DNA of 12,298 nt. Origin: DASQLQ01 sp035629935 (GTDB lineage Bacteria; Actinomycetota; CADDZG01; WHSQ01). The stretch is from assembly GCA_035629935.1 (NCBI GenBank), contig DASQLQ010000104.1, positions 1 to 12,298 on the forward strand, given 5' to 3'. Of this stretch, positions 1 to 6,511 are shown piece by piece (position 1 is the stretch's first letter; the number at the start of each line of letters is the position of its first letter). The notes beneath the pieces are model-generated. The model made no database searches, was not told the origin of the DNA, and worked only from the letters and a program-made list of their open reading frames with translations. The position numbers and the translations under genes are program-made.

Positions 1-1223
1 TCGGTATGCCAGTCATGACCTTGGGCGATCATGTCCATGATCTGCGGGTCACTGTGATCTTGTGGGGCTCCGTCGGTATGGACACGGCGGATCACCTCGG
101 AAAGCTTGTGGCCCGTCAGCTCCTCGACGGTTCGTCCCAACATGGCAGCGGCAGCGGGGTTTGCGAACGTGGTGATCCCGTCGCGGTTCGTACCGATGAT
201 GCCTTCGCCGGCCGAATCGAGGATGGAGCGGTTCCTTTGTTCCAGGACCAGCACGGCATCGACGGCATGTCCCTCGCGCTCGAGACTCTTCTTGAGGGCG
301 TCGAAACTCTGTTCTCGCTGACGGTTCGCCTGCCATTCCCGCCGTTGGGCGAGCTGCAAGCGCACCAACACCAGCCCACCGAGTACGAAGGCCATGATCA
401 GAACGCTCGATTCGGGGAGCCGCTGGTACCGGATCTCGTGGAACGCCAAGGCCACTGTGGGAAGACCAAGGGACCCGATCAATATGAAACGCGCCCGGAC
501 CGCAAACGGCTGGGGATCCCATCGCCCTGGCCGTGTCCGGTCAAGAGCGGCGGCCCCCCATGCGATGTATGCCCACAACCACATGGCGTCGGGCCAGATG
601 CCGGTCTCATAGGTCCCTTTGAGAGACACAACCGACCACCAGGTGTCACCAACCAGGTACCCGACCGTTCCCGCGATCAGCCATGCCCGAGAACCACGCA
701 GCGGACCGCCGCTCACCAGAAGCGTGAGCACCATGAGATCCAGCACCGGGTAACCCAGAGCTAGAGCCGCCGCCCCTGGCGATGCCTGTACCGCCGTCGC
801 GGCGGGTTCGACCCACACGATCCAGACGACCAAAGCGGCGCCGGTCCCGGCGATCAGCGTGTCGAGCGATCGCTCGGCCGTGTATGTCTGGATCAGTTCA
901 CGGAAACGGAATGCAGCGACCGTGAGTACGGCGAACCCAGCGAGGAAACAGACGTCGGGTGGGCCGGGGAACGACGTGTAGGCGATGACCTCGTACAAAA
1001 CGTCCGCGCACGCGAACAGCAAGAACGCGACTGCCAACATCCACCAGCTAGCCCGATGAGTAGACGCGGTGCGGGCGCGCAATCCCGTCGCGATCGATGC
1101 CGCCAGTGGGAAGACGGGATACGCGAATCTCTGGCTCTCCCCCGGTATGACCGCGTACACGGCGGCAGCAGCCAACCCGGCGCCCAGATATGCGAGGGCG
1201 CGCTTAGAAACGACTCGATCCAT
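1..1223 (-). CDS. Multi-TM PAS sensor protein, probably a GGDEF/EAL-type signalling enzyme (3' end missing)
   Basis: An open minus-strand frame starts at ATG 1223 and runs off the left edge, giving 407 residues. About ten hydrophobic segments cover residues 10-292. They are followed by a charged helical linker (about 292-330) and the first part of a PAS domain from about residue 330 (NRSILDSAGEGIIGTNRDG, then FANPAAAAMLGR). The membrane part, with PPDVCFLAGF, a 'LDTLIAG' segment and 'GYPVLDLMVL', resembles the sensor region common in front of GGDEF-EAL modules in actinobacteria. From family knowledge I infer a membrane c-di-GMP enzyme, but the output domain lies outside the window, so a histidine kinase or SpoIIE-type output is equally compatible. 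The start lies 20 bp inside the 3' end of the REC-EAL gene, so the two are probably co-transcribed and translationally coupled. A long plus-strand frame over the same DNA (6-764) has no membrane or domain character and is a shadow. Confidence 0.8.
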   Translation of the reverse strand, partial: MDRVVSKRALAYLGAGLAAAAVYAVIPGESQRFAYPVFPLAASIATGLRARTASTHRASWWMLAVAFLLFACADVLYEVIAYTSFPGPPDVCFLAGFAVLTVAAFRFRELIQTYTAERSLDTLIAGTGAALVVWIVWVEPAATAVQASPGAAALALGYPVLDLMVLTLLVSGGPLRGSRAWLIAGTVGYLVGDTWWSVVSLKGTYETGIWPDAMWLWAYIAWGAAALDRTRPGRWDPQPFAVRARFILIGSLGLPTVALAFHEIRYQRLPESSVLIMAFVLGGLVLVRLQLAQRREWQANRQREQSFDALKKSLEREGHAVDAVLVLEQRNRSILDSAGEGIIGTNRDGITTFANPAAAAMLGRTVEELTGHKLSEVIRRVHTDGAPQDHSDPQIMDMIAQGHDWHT

Positions 1224-2466
1224 CTTCGTCTCCCTTCCAACCAGCAGCTATCTCACCCGCCGAGGCGGGATAGTTCCAAAAGAAACCCTGGCCGTAGCAC
1301 GCACCCATAGAACGCAGGGAGGCCAGCTCAGTGGACGACTCGATGCCCTCGGCGACGACGAGCGAGCCCGTGTTACGAGCGAGCTCGATGAGTGAACCGG
1401 CCAGCTCGCGCTTGCTACGATCAACATCGATACTGCGAGCCAGGCTTTGGTCGAGCTTGACCAGCTCGGGCGCAAACCGAAGAACCTGTCTCAGCGAATC
1501 GAACTCGGCGCCGACATCATCGATCGCCAACCGGGCTCCCGCACTCCGCAAGTCCCGGACGGATTCCTCTAAGACCGCGTAATCCCCAACGGGAGAATGC
1601 TGAGTCATCTCGACCACCAGTGCCCGCCCGCCGGCGACGGCCGTCAACGCGGCGATGTCACAGTCCAGCATCGCCTCGGGTGAGAGGTTGACCGAAACGA
1701 ACCACCCGCTCGGAAGTTGTTCGGCCGCTTCCAGCACGGCGAGAGCTGACTGCATCTCCAGCTCCGGTCCCCGGCCCAGGTCATGGGCTTCCTTGAACCA
1801 CTCCTCCGGCGAGCGCTCGCGGTGGTCCTCAAACCGGGACAAACCCTCCGCCCCCACGACCCTCCCGGACCCCAGATGCACGATCGGTTGGAAAACAGGC
1901 AGCGCCCGCCGATTGGTGAGGACCTGCTCGATCCGTTGCCTCTTCTCTAACTCCGAGACCTCACCTTGGCCATGAACCCCCAGCGCTTCGGCGAGGGCGT
2001 CCATCGAGTGACCCCCCACGGCTGCAGAGATACCGCCATGACCGAGCGCCGCGTCGCGGATCGCTTCCAGGATCGTCGAGGGAGGGTCTTCCTTGACCAC
2101 ATAGCCGACCGCACCCGCACACATCATCGCAACGACGGTTCCGGGATCCGTGTAGGCCGAAAGAGCGACGGCTGTGGCAGAAGGAGCTACGGCAGCGATC
2201 TCGTGGAGAGCCTGTAGGCCGCCACCGTTAGGCATGTTCACGTCCACGACAACAACGTCTGGTTGAGTCCACGCCGCCAGTCGCCCGCCCTCGCGAGGGT
2301 CGGCGGCCGCACCCACAAGCTCCAGATCGTGCTGATGATCGACGAGCCTCGAGAGCGCTTGGCGCACCAGGATCTCGTCGTCAATAAGCAGCACCCGTAT
2401 CTGCTGTCCGGCCGGGGTACCCGGCTGGGGTGAGGCGAGACCGTGTCGAAGTCCTGCCGTTGTCAT
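1204..2466 (-). CDS. REC-EAL response regulator, c-di-GMP phosphodiesterase family with altered motifs
   Basis: The protein has 420 residues. Residues 22-145 are a NarL-type receiver domain: acidic pair D29/D30, phospho-acceptor D75 in VVVVDVNMP, S103 and K125. Residues about 172-410 are an EAL domain replacing the usual DNA-binding output. The signature is E207-G-L instead of EAL. N260 (VNLSPE), E286, D316/D317, K337, D339, E373 (VAEGIES) and Q393 (GQGFF) are present. The second Glu of the usual E-x-T-E motif is Gln289, and loop 6, normally DDFGTGYSSL, reads DDVGAEFDSL. The family hydrolyses c-di-GMP to pGpG with two metal ions. These changes may lower activity or make it a c-di-GMP binder, which is inference. 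No strong Shine-Dalgarno precedes ATG 2466. The phospho-donor kinase is not identifiable here, and the PAS neighbours suggest a shared signalling cascade. Confidence 0.93.
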   Translation of the reverse strand: MTTAGLRHGLASPQPGTPAGQQIRVLLIDDEILVRQALSRLVDHQHDLELVGAAADPREGGRLAAWTQPDVVVVDVNMPNGGGLQALHEIAAVAPSATAVALSAYTDPGTVVAMMCAGAVGYVVKEDPPSTILEAIRDAALGHGGISAAVGGHSMDALAEALGVHGQGEVSELEKRQRIEQVLTNRRALPVFQPIVHLGSGRVVGAEGLSRFEDHRERSPEEWFKEAHDLGRGPELEMQSALAVLEAAEQLPSGWFVSVNLSPEAMLDCDIAALTAVAGGRALVVEMTQHSPVGDYAVLEESVRDLRSAGARLAIDDVGAEFDSLRQVLRFAPELVKLDQSLARSIDVDRSKRELAGSLIELARNTGSLVVAEGIESSTELASLRSMGACYGQGFFWNYPASAGEIAAGWKGDEDGSSRF

Positions 2467-2550
2467 GAACCCAGCTTGAGGAAGAAACTGGGGGTTGCGC
2501 CAAGGCCCTTAACGGCCCTAATCAAGCGGGCCGGATGGCCCCCTGAAGGG

Positions 2551-2955
2551 CTACGGGGTAGGTGACGCCTCGACCACCAAAACCACAAATGCGGGGGCTT
2601 GAGTGGTCCCGCGAACGAGCTTCGCGGATGCCTGAAGCTCCAAGATAGACCGGTCCTTCCGGACAAATCGATACGCGGTTGAGTAATCGGAGATCGAACC
2701 CCCCACCAGCTGGTGCAGATCCGAACAGGCTCCGGCATCCTCAGGCGGCAACAACGCACTCAACTCGGAGCCCATCAGTTCGGCCTCGTCGAAGCCGGTC
2801 AGCTGACAGAAACGATCGTTCGCCCGACTGAATCGGCATTCGAGCGTTAGGTACGCGATTCCTATCTGCGCGGATTCAACCAGCTCGGCCAAGGCGCCAT
2901 CGGCTCGGCGAAGGAAAGCTTCAACGTCCTCCGGTAGGTCTCCTGGTGTGCTCAT
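2551..2955 (-). CDS. Stand-alone PAS domain protein
   Basis: This 134-residue protein consists of little more than one PAS fold (about residues 20-130). Features are a SAQIGIAYL opening strand, FSRANDRFCQLTGFDEAELMG (F-helix region), the LLPPED turn, and a C-terminal sheet (YRFVRKDRSILELQASAKLV, then AFVVLVVEA). There is no kinase, GGDEF, EAL or HTH domain. PAS domains bind small ligands or cofactors and dimerise, so this one could act as a partner sensor for the adjacent REC-EAL protein or the PAS-HTH protein; that is inferred from position only. It lies 84 bp upstream of the REC-EAL gene and 74 bp downstream of the PAS-HTH gene, all in the same direction. ATG 2955 is the only start that keeps the whole domain; no clear ribosome binding site is visible. 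Confidence 0.82.
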   Translation of the reverse strand: MSTPGDLPEDVEAFLRRADGALAELVESAQIGIAYLTLECRFSRANDRFCQLTGFDEAELMGSELSALLPPEDAGACSDLHQLVGGSISDYSTAYRFVRKDRSILELQASAKLVRGTTQAPAFVVLVVEASPTP

Positions 2956-3029
2956 GCACAGATCGTCGCGGTAAACATCGGAGGAGGTTAGTTGCTTCTG
3001 GCCCTGAAAGAGTGGGCAAGATGGCCTGT

Positions 3030-3878
3030 CTAGGACTTATAGAGGCGGGCCACCAACTGGCGGGAGATCCCCATCCGGCGTCCGACCTCTGCGAACGTCA
3101 TCCCGTGGTCGTCGACCAGCCCACGGATCATCGTCAACCGAAGGATCATGAGCGCATGCTCGTACTGTGCTATCGCGCTCGCGGCCTGTTCGCGGATCTC
3201 GCTGCCTCGACGCCAGAGATCACCTTCAACGAGGTCCGGTAGTCCTTTGCCTTCGATGGATTGCGCGGCGGCGTCTTGTGCCGACTTGGTTGTCTGCTCC
3301 ATCGCAACGCGTAGGGCTTTCTCCGCCTCCTTGACAGCCTCGATGGCGTCCAACAGGGCGTGGTCCGAGGCACGTGACTCCTCATCGGTGTTGGCCGGCG
3401 GCTCGTCGCGACGGCCCGTTTGGTTTCTATCGAAAGCCACCTGAGGACCTGCCTTACACGACCAAACCTTGTCGGTTATCTCGATCGATAGCCCAAACGT
3501 TCCTTGCACCCCGCCACGCGAGTCGCACAAGGGGAACTTGACAACGCTGAACCACCGCAGCTGGTCGTTCACTTGGAGGAATTCCTCCGCTTGGAGGGGA
3601 GCTCTGCGCTCCATCGTCAACGCATCGTTTGCTCGGTACAGCTTTGAGGTCTCAGATGGATAGATCTCGTAGTCCGTGTGACCCACGATGTGATCCCGCT
3701 CCAGACCTGCTGCCGCGATATAGGCATCGTTGACGTAGAGGTAGGTGCCGTCGGTCCGCTTGAAGAAGATCGGCAACGGAGAGCCTGATAGCGCGTCGCA
3801 CAAAAGCGCGGAGAAGTCTGAATGGGTCCCGGCCACCCAGCTCATTTCAATGGACGCAGAAATCTGCCGTTCTTCCAA
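3030..3878 (-). CDS. PAS domain protein with long helical linker and C-terminal helix-turn-helix
   Basis: The protein has 282 residues from TTG 3878 (271 from ATG 3845). Residues about 24-136 form a PAS domain of the PAS_4/PAS_8 style, with FFKRTDGTYLYVNDAY, GLERDHIVGHTDYEIYP and a closing GTFGLSIEITD strand. A polar stretch (140-170) and an Ala/Glu-rich helical region (170-255) follow. The last 25 residues (VDDHGMTFAEVGRRMGISRQLVARLYKS) look like a helix-turn-helix. This suggests a one-component regulator that senses through PAS and binds DNA at the extreme C-terminus, an uncommon layout I cannot assign to a named family. It is the first gene of the minus-strand cluster and so may control it. 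TTG 3878 is preceded by GGTGAG a few bases upstream, while ATG 3845 has no such site; the start is unsettled between the two. Confidence 0.78.
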   Translation of the reverse strand: MEERQISASIEMSWVAGTHSDFSALLCDALSGSPLPIFFKRTDGTYLYVNDAYIAAAGLERDHIVGHTDYEIYPSETSKLYRANDALTMERRAPLQAEEFLQVNDQLRWFSVVKFPLCDSRGGVQGTFGLSIEITDKVWSCKAGPQVAFDRNQTGRRDEPPANTDEESRASDHALLDAIEAVKEAEKALRVAMEQTTKSAQDAAAQSIEGKGLPDLVEGDLWRRGSEIREQAASAIAQYEHALMILRLTMIRGLVDDHGMTFAEVGRRMGISRQLVARLYKS

Positions 3879-4011
3879 GATCTCACCCGCTGACTGTCAC
3901 TCCGCCCGGAAATGAAATCCCCTTCGAAACCATTCCGCGACGTAGGCCAAATTCCTGCATCTACACGGATCACTTCTCGGGCATCCTGCGCATTACGTAC
4001 GCGGTCCAAGT

Positions 4012-4026
4012 CTTACGGTGTAAGTG
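4012..4026. promoter_or_regulatory. Operator-like palindromic repeat, copy 1
   Basis: The sequence CTTACGGTGTAAGTG contains the palindrome CTTAC-GGT-GTAAG. An identical 15-bp copy begins 98 bp further right. Palindromes of this TTAC...GTAA type are typical operators of TetR-family repressors (family knowledge); the binding protein is unknown. It lies 134 bp upstream of the TTG start of the PAS-HTH gene. Confidence 0.55.
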
Positions 4027-4109
4027 CGCGGCAACTCAATTCGTTGCTGGTCCATCCTATGCGCAAAGGAACGTGGGGCCCCAGATGCGTGAGATACCGA
4101 TACGAACTG

Positions 4110-4124
4110 CTTACGGTGTAAGTG
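4110..4124. promoter_or_regulatory. Operator-like palindromic repeat, copy 2
   Basis: Exact second copy of CTTACGGTGTAAGTG, with the same CTTAC/GTAAG dyad. Copy-to-copy spacing is 98 bp (about nine helical turns), compatible with looping or with two separate promoters. The identity is confined to the 15 bp, which argues for a protein binding site rather than a duplicated segment. Confidence 0.55.
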
Positions 4125-4172
4125 ACATCTTGGGAAAGATGCATGTCGGTTCGCTCGAGCTGAGAAGAGCAT

Positions 4173-4593
4173 CTATCGAGGAACGTGTACAGCTCTGGCT
4201 TGACTAAACAGGCGTGAACCGCTCTTAAGTTGAAGCAGGGGCCGAAACTGATACGCAAGCCACGTGATCAATAGGATCATCGGGATCGTGTAGGGCCACA
4301 TCCCAAACATCACCGCCCGCGCGACTGGAATCCCAGAGCGCCCACCAGTCCCAACCTGGTCGCGCTCCCGCCCCGCAGGATCAGGACTCCGACTGTGATC
4401 TCGAAGGCTGCGATGACCAAAGCGAGAACATCGGCCCGCGGTAGGAGCCACACGTACCAGAGCTCTCGCGCCGCCTCATTAAGCGGTGGAGCCCATCGCG
4501 AGAAGTCGCGATATGACCCCGGCTTTGCAAGGCCGAAGTAGATGTGGCTGAATGACCCAAAGAAATAGATGAGGCTGAGAACGTCCCTCTTCA
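4173..4593 (-). pseudogene. Frameshifted remnant of a small membrane protein gene abutting the outermost tRNA-Ser repeat
   Basis: Reading leftward from about 4590, one frame gives a membrane-protein-like stretch: DVLSLIYFFGSFSHIYFGLA, then KPGSYRDFSRWAPPLNEAA, ELWYVWLLPRADVLALVIA and RLGLVGALGF. It stops at TGA 4310-4312. A second frame then continues with another membrane segment (VMFGMWPYTIPMILLITWLA) to a stop at 4173. Together they look like one four-TM protein of about 130 residues broken by a frame shift near 4310-4345. No ATG, GTG or TTG precedes the first segment in frame, and the 5' end runs directly into the tRNA repeat core, so the start was probably lost by recombination there. 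The family resembles uncharacterised small membrane proteins of actinobacteria; I cannot name it. A sequencing error could explain the shift but not the missing start. Confidence 0.5.
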
Positions 4594-4647
4594 GCGGAGG
4601 GCGGGGGACTCGAACCCCCCAAGTCCTTTCGGACGACGGTTTTCAAG
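4594..4647 (-). repeat. tRNA-Ser 3'-part repeat, core A (attachment site)
   Basis: This 54-bp stretch equals positions 7244-7296 of the intact tRNA-Ser region apart from one inserted C beside the T-stem. It covers the anticodon loop, variable arm, T-arm and acceptor 3' strand. To the right, the sequence departs from the tRNA after the anticodon loop, sharing only CCG of the anticodon stem. The insertion and the lost D-arm make it non-functional as a tRNA. It is the expected footprint of site-specific integration into a tRNA gene and marks the distal end of the larger element. Confidence 0.88.
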
Positions 4648-4751
4648 CCCGCGTTCTAGCTTCGAATCTCCTCCTATGACGCTTTATCAGGAGTCTCGGC
4701 GCCCGAAGCTACCTCGATCCATTCCCCGTCATCCCTCCAGAGTTCCAGAAA

Positions 4752-4772
4752 GGAATGGCAACAGAATGGAAT
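4752..4772 (+). repeat. Doubled arm-type repeat, left end of element 1
   Basis: Two direct copies: GGAATGGCA, then AGAATGGAA 11 bp on. It lies 104 bp inside core A. The first copy has the GGC variant shared with the other end of the same element. It matches the 11-bp-period form found at the left end of element 2. Confidence 0.65.
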
Positions 4773-4837
4773 TGCCGCTAGGCGTTGGCCACCCGCCGTA
4801 GCTCCCATGGCTACAAAGAGCGCCGCGTCCGACAGGG

Positions 4838-5968
4838 TTACTTCTGAAGTGTGGACGACGATGCCCCCTGCCGGCCGGCAGCACCAGGCACACGGGGCGC
4901 CGCCGGCAGCGTCATCACGTAGGCAAGCGCGAAACCGAGGATGCTGGAGAGGACGATCGCGCCGGCCCAGAACTCGACGACCCACCCAACGCCGTACGCG
5001 ACCTGCATCACCCCGAAGTACAGGGACCACACGAACGCGGGGACGGCTGCAGCGAACACACGGAAACCGATAACGTTGTCCGGACCCGGTCGCAGTCGCC
5101 GCGCGGCGGCGTCGGCCGCGAGCCCACCGAGCACGTAAGAAAGAACGAGCGCGACCCCGATGAACCCCTCTATCGCGATCAGCCCGACCCCGACGATCGT
5201 CGCGACGAACGTGACGCTACCGAACGGAAGCTCCCACCGGCGTAGCGCCACGAGAAGGGGTGCTAGCAGGATGACAGTGCTCGCGAGGATGCCGCCGACG
5301 CCATGTTCCTGCGTGGTCTTGATCATGTCTTCGCCGACCCTGCCGGCCCACGCCTGCCAGTCGGCACGCGCCCATTGCTCGTTGAGCGGGGACAGATACA
5401 TCAGGAAGAACGCGATGCCCGCTGTGGTCAGCGCCAGCGACAGCAGCGCAGGCAGGAAGGAACGAAACGACGGTGCCGAGGCTGTGTCACTGTGCCAAGC
5501 CGCGCGCAACGGTGCCGTGAGGATCAAGGACATCCCGACGAACAGCCCGAGGTGCGTCGGGCTCAATAGGCTCTCGGCCCCCTCTTCGATCCCGAAGACC
5601 GTGTGCCAGATCGCGTCCCCTACCGCGTTCGCTCCGAATATCGCCACGCCGATCAGCGCAAGCCCATAGCCGGTCGGAATCTTCGCCGCATCGAAGCTTC
5701 CTTTCACCTGGAAGCGGGTCGCTTGGTAACTCACCCAGACCGCGGTGGCGGTGAAGCCCGAATACAGGACCGCGTGCCACGGGGTGAAAAACCCCTCGAG
5801 CGTGTCGATGATCGTGCTGTGCGCCCACCCGTCCAGGAAGACCCCGAACATCGTCCACAGGCCCAACAACATAGTGACCATTTGCGCGCGACGCGGTACC
5901 TGGGGGCGGGAGGCGGCGTTCGCCGCGGCCCGTCCGAAGCGTCTGGAGGCGAGTCCTGCAACGGCCAT
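4838..5968 (-). CDS. Polytopic membrane protein with conserved-looking His/Asp/Glu residues (cargo of element 1)
   Basis: The protein has 376 residues from ATG 5968, chosen because AGGAAGAGG (5971-5979) is a strong ribosome binding site at correct distance; a longer frame back to 6127 has no hydrophobic or domain signal. About ten hydrophobic segments span residues 32-355. The first four are unusually rich in buried charged or metal-ligand-type residues: D46 and H50 (FLDGWAHS), D55, H65 (TPWHAVLYSGF), D118, H122 and E128 (VGDAIWHTVFGIE), and H139 (LSPTHLG). This pattern suggests a metal- or haem-binding intramembrane site, but I cannot assign a family or reaction. It is the only gene of element 1, reads in the tRNA-Ser direction, and is intact, so it is probably under selection. 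The C-terminal tail (356-376) is polar and probably disordered. Confidence 0.8.
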   Translation of the reverse strand: MAVAGLASRRFGRAAANAASRPQVPRRAQMVTMLLGLWTMFGVFLDGWAHSTIIDTLEGFFTPWHAVLYSGFTATAVWVSYQATRFQVKGSFDAAKIPTGYGLALIGVAIFGANAVGDAIWHTVFGIEEGAESLLSPTHLGLFVGMSLILTAPLRAAWHSDTASAPSFRSFLPALLSLALTTAGIAFFLMYLSPLNEQWARADWQAWAGRVGEDMIKTTQEHGVGGILASTVILLAPLLVALRRWELPFGSVTFVATIVGVGLIAIEGFIGVALVLSYVLGGLAADAAARRLRPGPDNVIGFRVFAAAVPAFVWSLYFGVMQVAYGVGWVVEFWAGAIVLSSILGFALAYVMTLPAAPRVPGAAGRQGASSSTLQK

Positions 5969-6225
5969 GACCTCTTCCTTTCGTGCGACATCCGAAGGGC
6001 CTTGTGACGTTAGGCAGTGTTGCATAGCTCGTCGGCCGTGGAAACGAAATCGAGCCTCATCCGCGGGAGCGAGCGAACTCATCCTCGACGAGTGTTGGTT
6101 GACCGCTTTCGGTCGCGACAAGAACAACCATTAGCTCGGGATTGCCGCCACAGGACGGACCGTTCGGGACGAAATGATGAGAGCGCGAACGGTCTTTAGA
6201 AGATCTCCGCGTTTGTGCAGATCGT
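5969..6225. other. Upstream region of the 376-aa membrane protein gene
   Basis: No gene is supported in the 354-bp gap between the start at 5968 and core B; short frames here have biased translations. It contains the strong ribosome binding site at 5971-5979. From about 6174 it also contains ATGAGA...AACGGTCTTT, closely matched at 7098-7117 at the right end of element 2. The promoter is not obvious. Confidence 0.45.
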
Positions 6226-6245
6226 GGAATGGCATGGAATGGCAA
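6226..6245 (+). repeat. Doubled arm-type repeat, right end of element 1
   Basis: Two direct copies, GGAATGGCAT and GGAATGGCAA, with a 10-bp period. They are separated from core B by 77 bp, exactly the spacing between the equivalent repeat of element 2 and the tRNA core. A match of AACGGTCTTT lies 28 bp before it (27 bp in element 2). The GGC variant matches the other end of element 1. Confidence 0.72.
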
Positions 6246-6322
6246 CATCGACTTTGGTGAGTCGAACGTTGTTTCCAAAGGACAAGCGCTCGTCCCTCGA
6301 CGTTACGTTTCGTGCCTCTCTA

Positions 6323-6375
6323 GCGGAGGGCGTGGGACTCGAACCCACAAGTCCTTGCGGACGACGGTTTTCAAG
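6323..6375 (-). repeat. tRNA-Ser 3'-part repeat, core B (attachment site)
   Basis: This 53-bp stretch matches 7244-7296 at 50 positions. Two of the three differences are a compensatory pair in the T-stem (GTGGG/CCCAC instead of GGGGG/CCCCC) and the third is in the variable-arm loop (TTGCGG for TTTCGG). The preserved pairing shows that this 3' half evolved within a functional tRNA-Ser gene rather than decaying after duplication. Similarity stops after the anticodon loop plus CCG. It serves as the junction of elements 1 and 2. Confidence 0.88.
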
Positions 6376-6490
6376 GCCGAGCAGGTTGACCCCTCTTGAT
6401 CATGAACCGGTTGATCCCCGCCTGAGTCGCCAACTCGAGACTGGATGTCAGCACGATTGGACACGAGCTATCCCGATAGGTCCCTGAGAA

Positions 6491-6511
6491 GGAATGTCAC
6501 CAGAATGTCAA
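6491..6511 (+). repeat. Doubled arm-type repeat, left end of element 2
   Basis: Two direct copies, GGAATGTCA and AGAATGTCA, 11 bp apart. The first lies 115 bp inside core B. The end of the repeat overlaps the stop codon of the 176-aa gene (6508-6510). The GTC variant matches the other end of element 2, while the 11-bp period matches the left end of element 1. A near match (GGATGTCA) lies at 6441-6448. Confidence 0.68.

Larger units (their letters stand above)
3879..4172. other. Intergenic region upstream of the PAS cluster
   Basis: No credible gene is visible; the short frames here have biased, non-domain translations. The region holds two 15-bp operator-like repeats (listed separately) and a hairpin at 4126-4141 (CATCTT, loop GGGA, AAGATG) without a following T-run, so it is not an evident intrinsic terminator. 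The stretch probably contains the promoter of the PAS-HTH gene, but I see no convincing -35/-10 pair. Confidence 0.5.
4594..6375 (-). mobile_element. Integrase-less element 1 integrated at tRNA-Ser (cores A to B)
   Basis: The element is bounded by tRNA-Ser 3'-part repeats at 4594-4647 and 6323-6375 (unit length 1,729 bp core to core). Immediately inside each end is a doubled GGAATGG-type repeat (4752-4772 and 6226-6245), as expected for recombinase arm sites carried by an attP. The only intact gene is a 376-aa membrane protein in the same orientation as the tRNA. No tyrosine recombinase, excisionase or replication gene is present. I infer a non-autonomous integrative element, mobilised in trans or stranded. 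A larger element shrunk by deletion is the main alternative, though intact ends plus an intact cargo gene make this less natural. Confidence 0.72.

Noticed and set aside
6..764. Long plus-strand open frame of 252 codons
   Set aside because: The opposite strand encodes a coherent multi-TM PAS protein, while this translation has no hydrophobic pattern or domain; it is a GC-rich shadow.
2463..2759. 98-codon minus-strand frame overlapping the PAS gene
   Set aside because: It lies in another frame of the 134-aa PAS gene and has no domain character.
3912..4258. Short frames of 69 and 81 codons in the intergenic region
   Set aside because: No ribosome binding site, no domain or membrane pattern, and they cover the operator-like repeats.
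4495..4512. Perfect inverted repeat ATCGCGA-GAAG-TCGCGAT
   Set aside because: It falls inside the pseudogene's coding stretch, has no T-run, and is plausible as coding coincidence.
4594..4674. Core A plus right flank as a second, degenerate tRNA-Ser
   Set aside because: A GGAGGAG near 4674 and four anticodon-stem pairs give a tRNA-like impression, but the acceptor has two mismatches, no D-arm forms and the T-stem has an inserted base.
4674..5030. Minus-strand frame reading ...HTSEVTLSDAALFVAMGAT... beyond the end of the 376-aa gene
   Set aside because: The last 60 residues look protein-like, but the upstream half is a shadow of the membrane gene, there is no start with a ribosome binding site, and it overlaps the arm repeat; at most a decayed fragment.
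5969..6127. N-terminal extension of the 376-aa protein to 429 aa
   Set aside because: The extension is polar and unlike any signal; the strong AGGAAGAGG site fixes the start at 5968.
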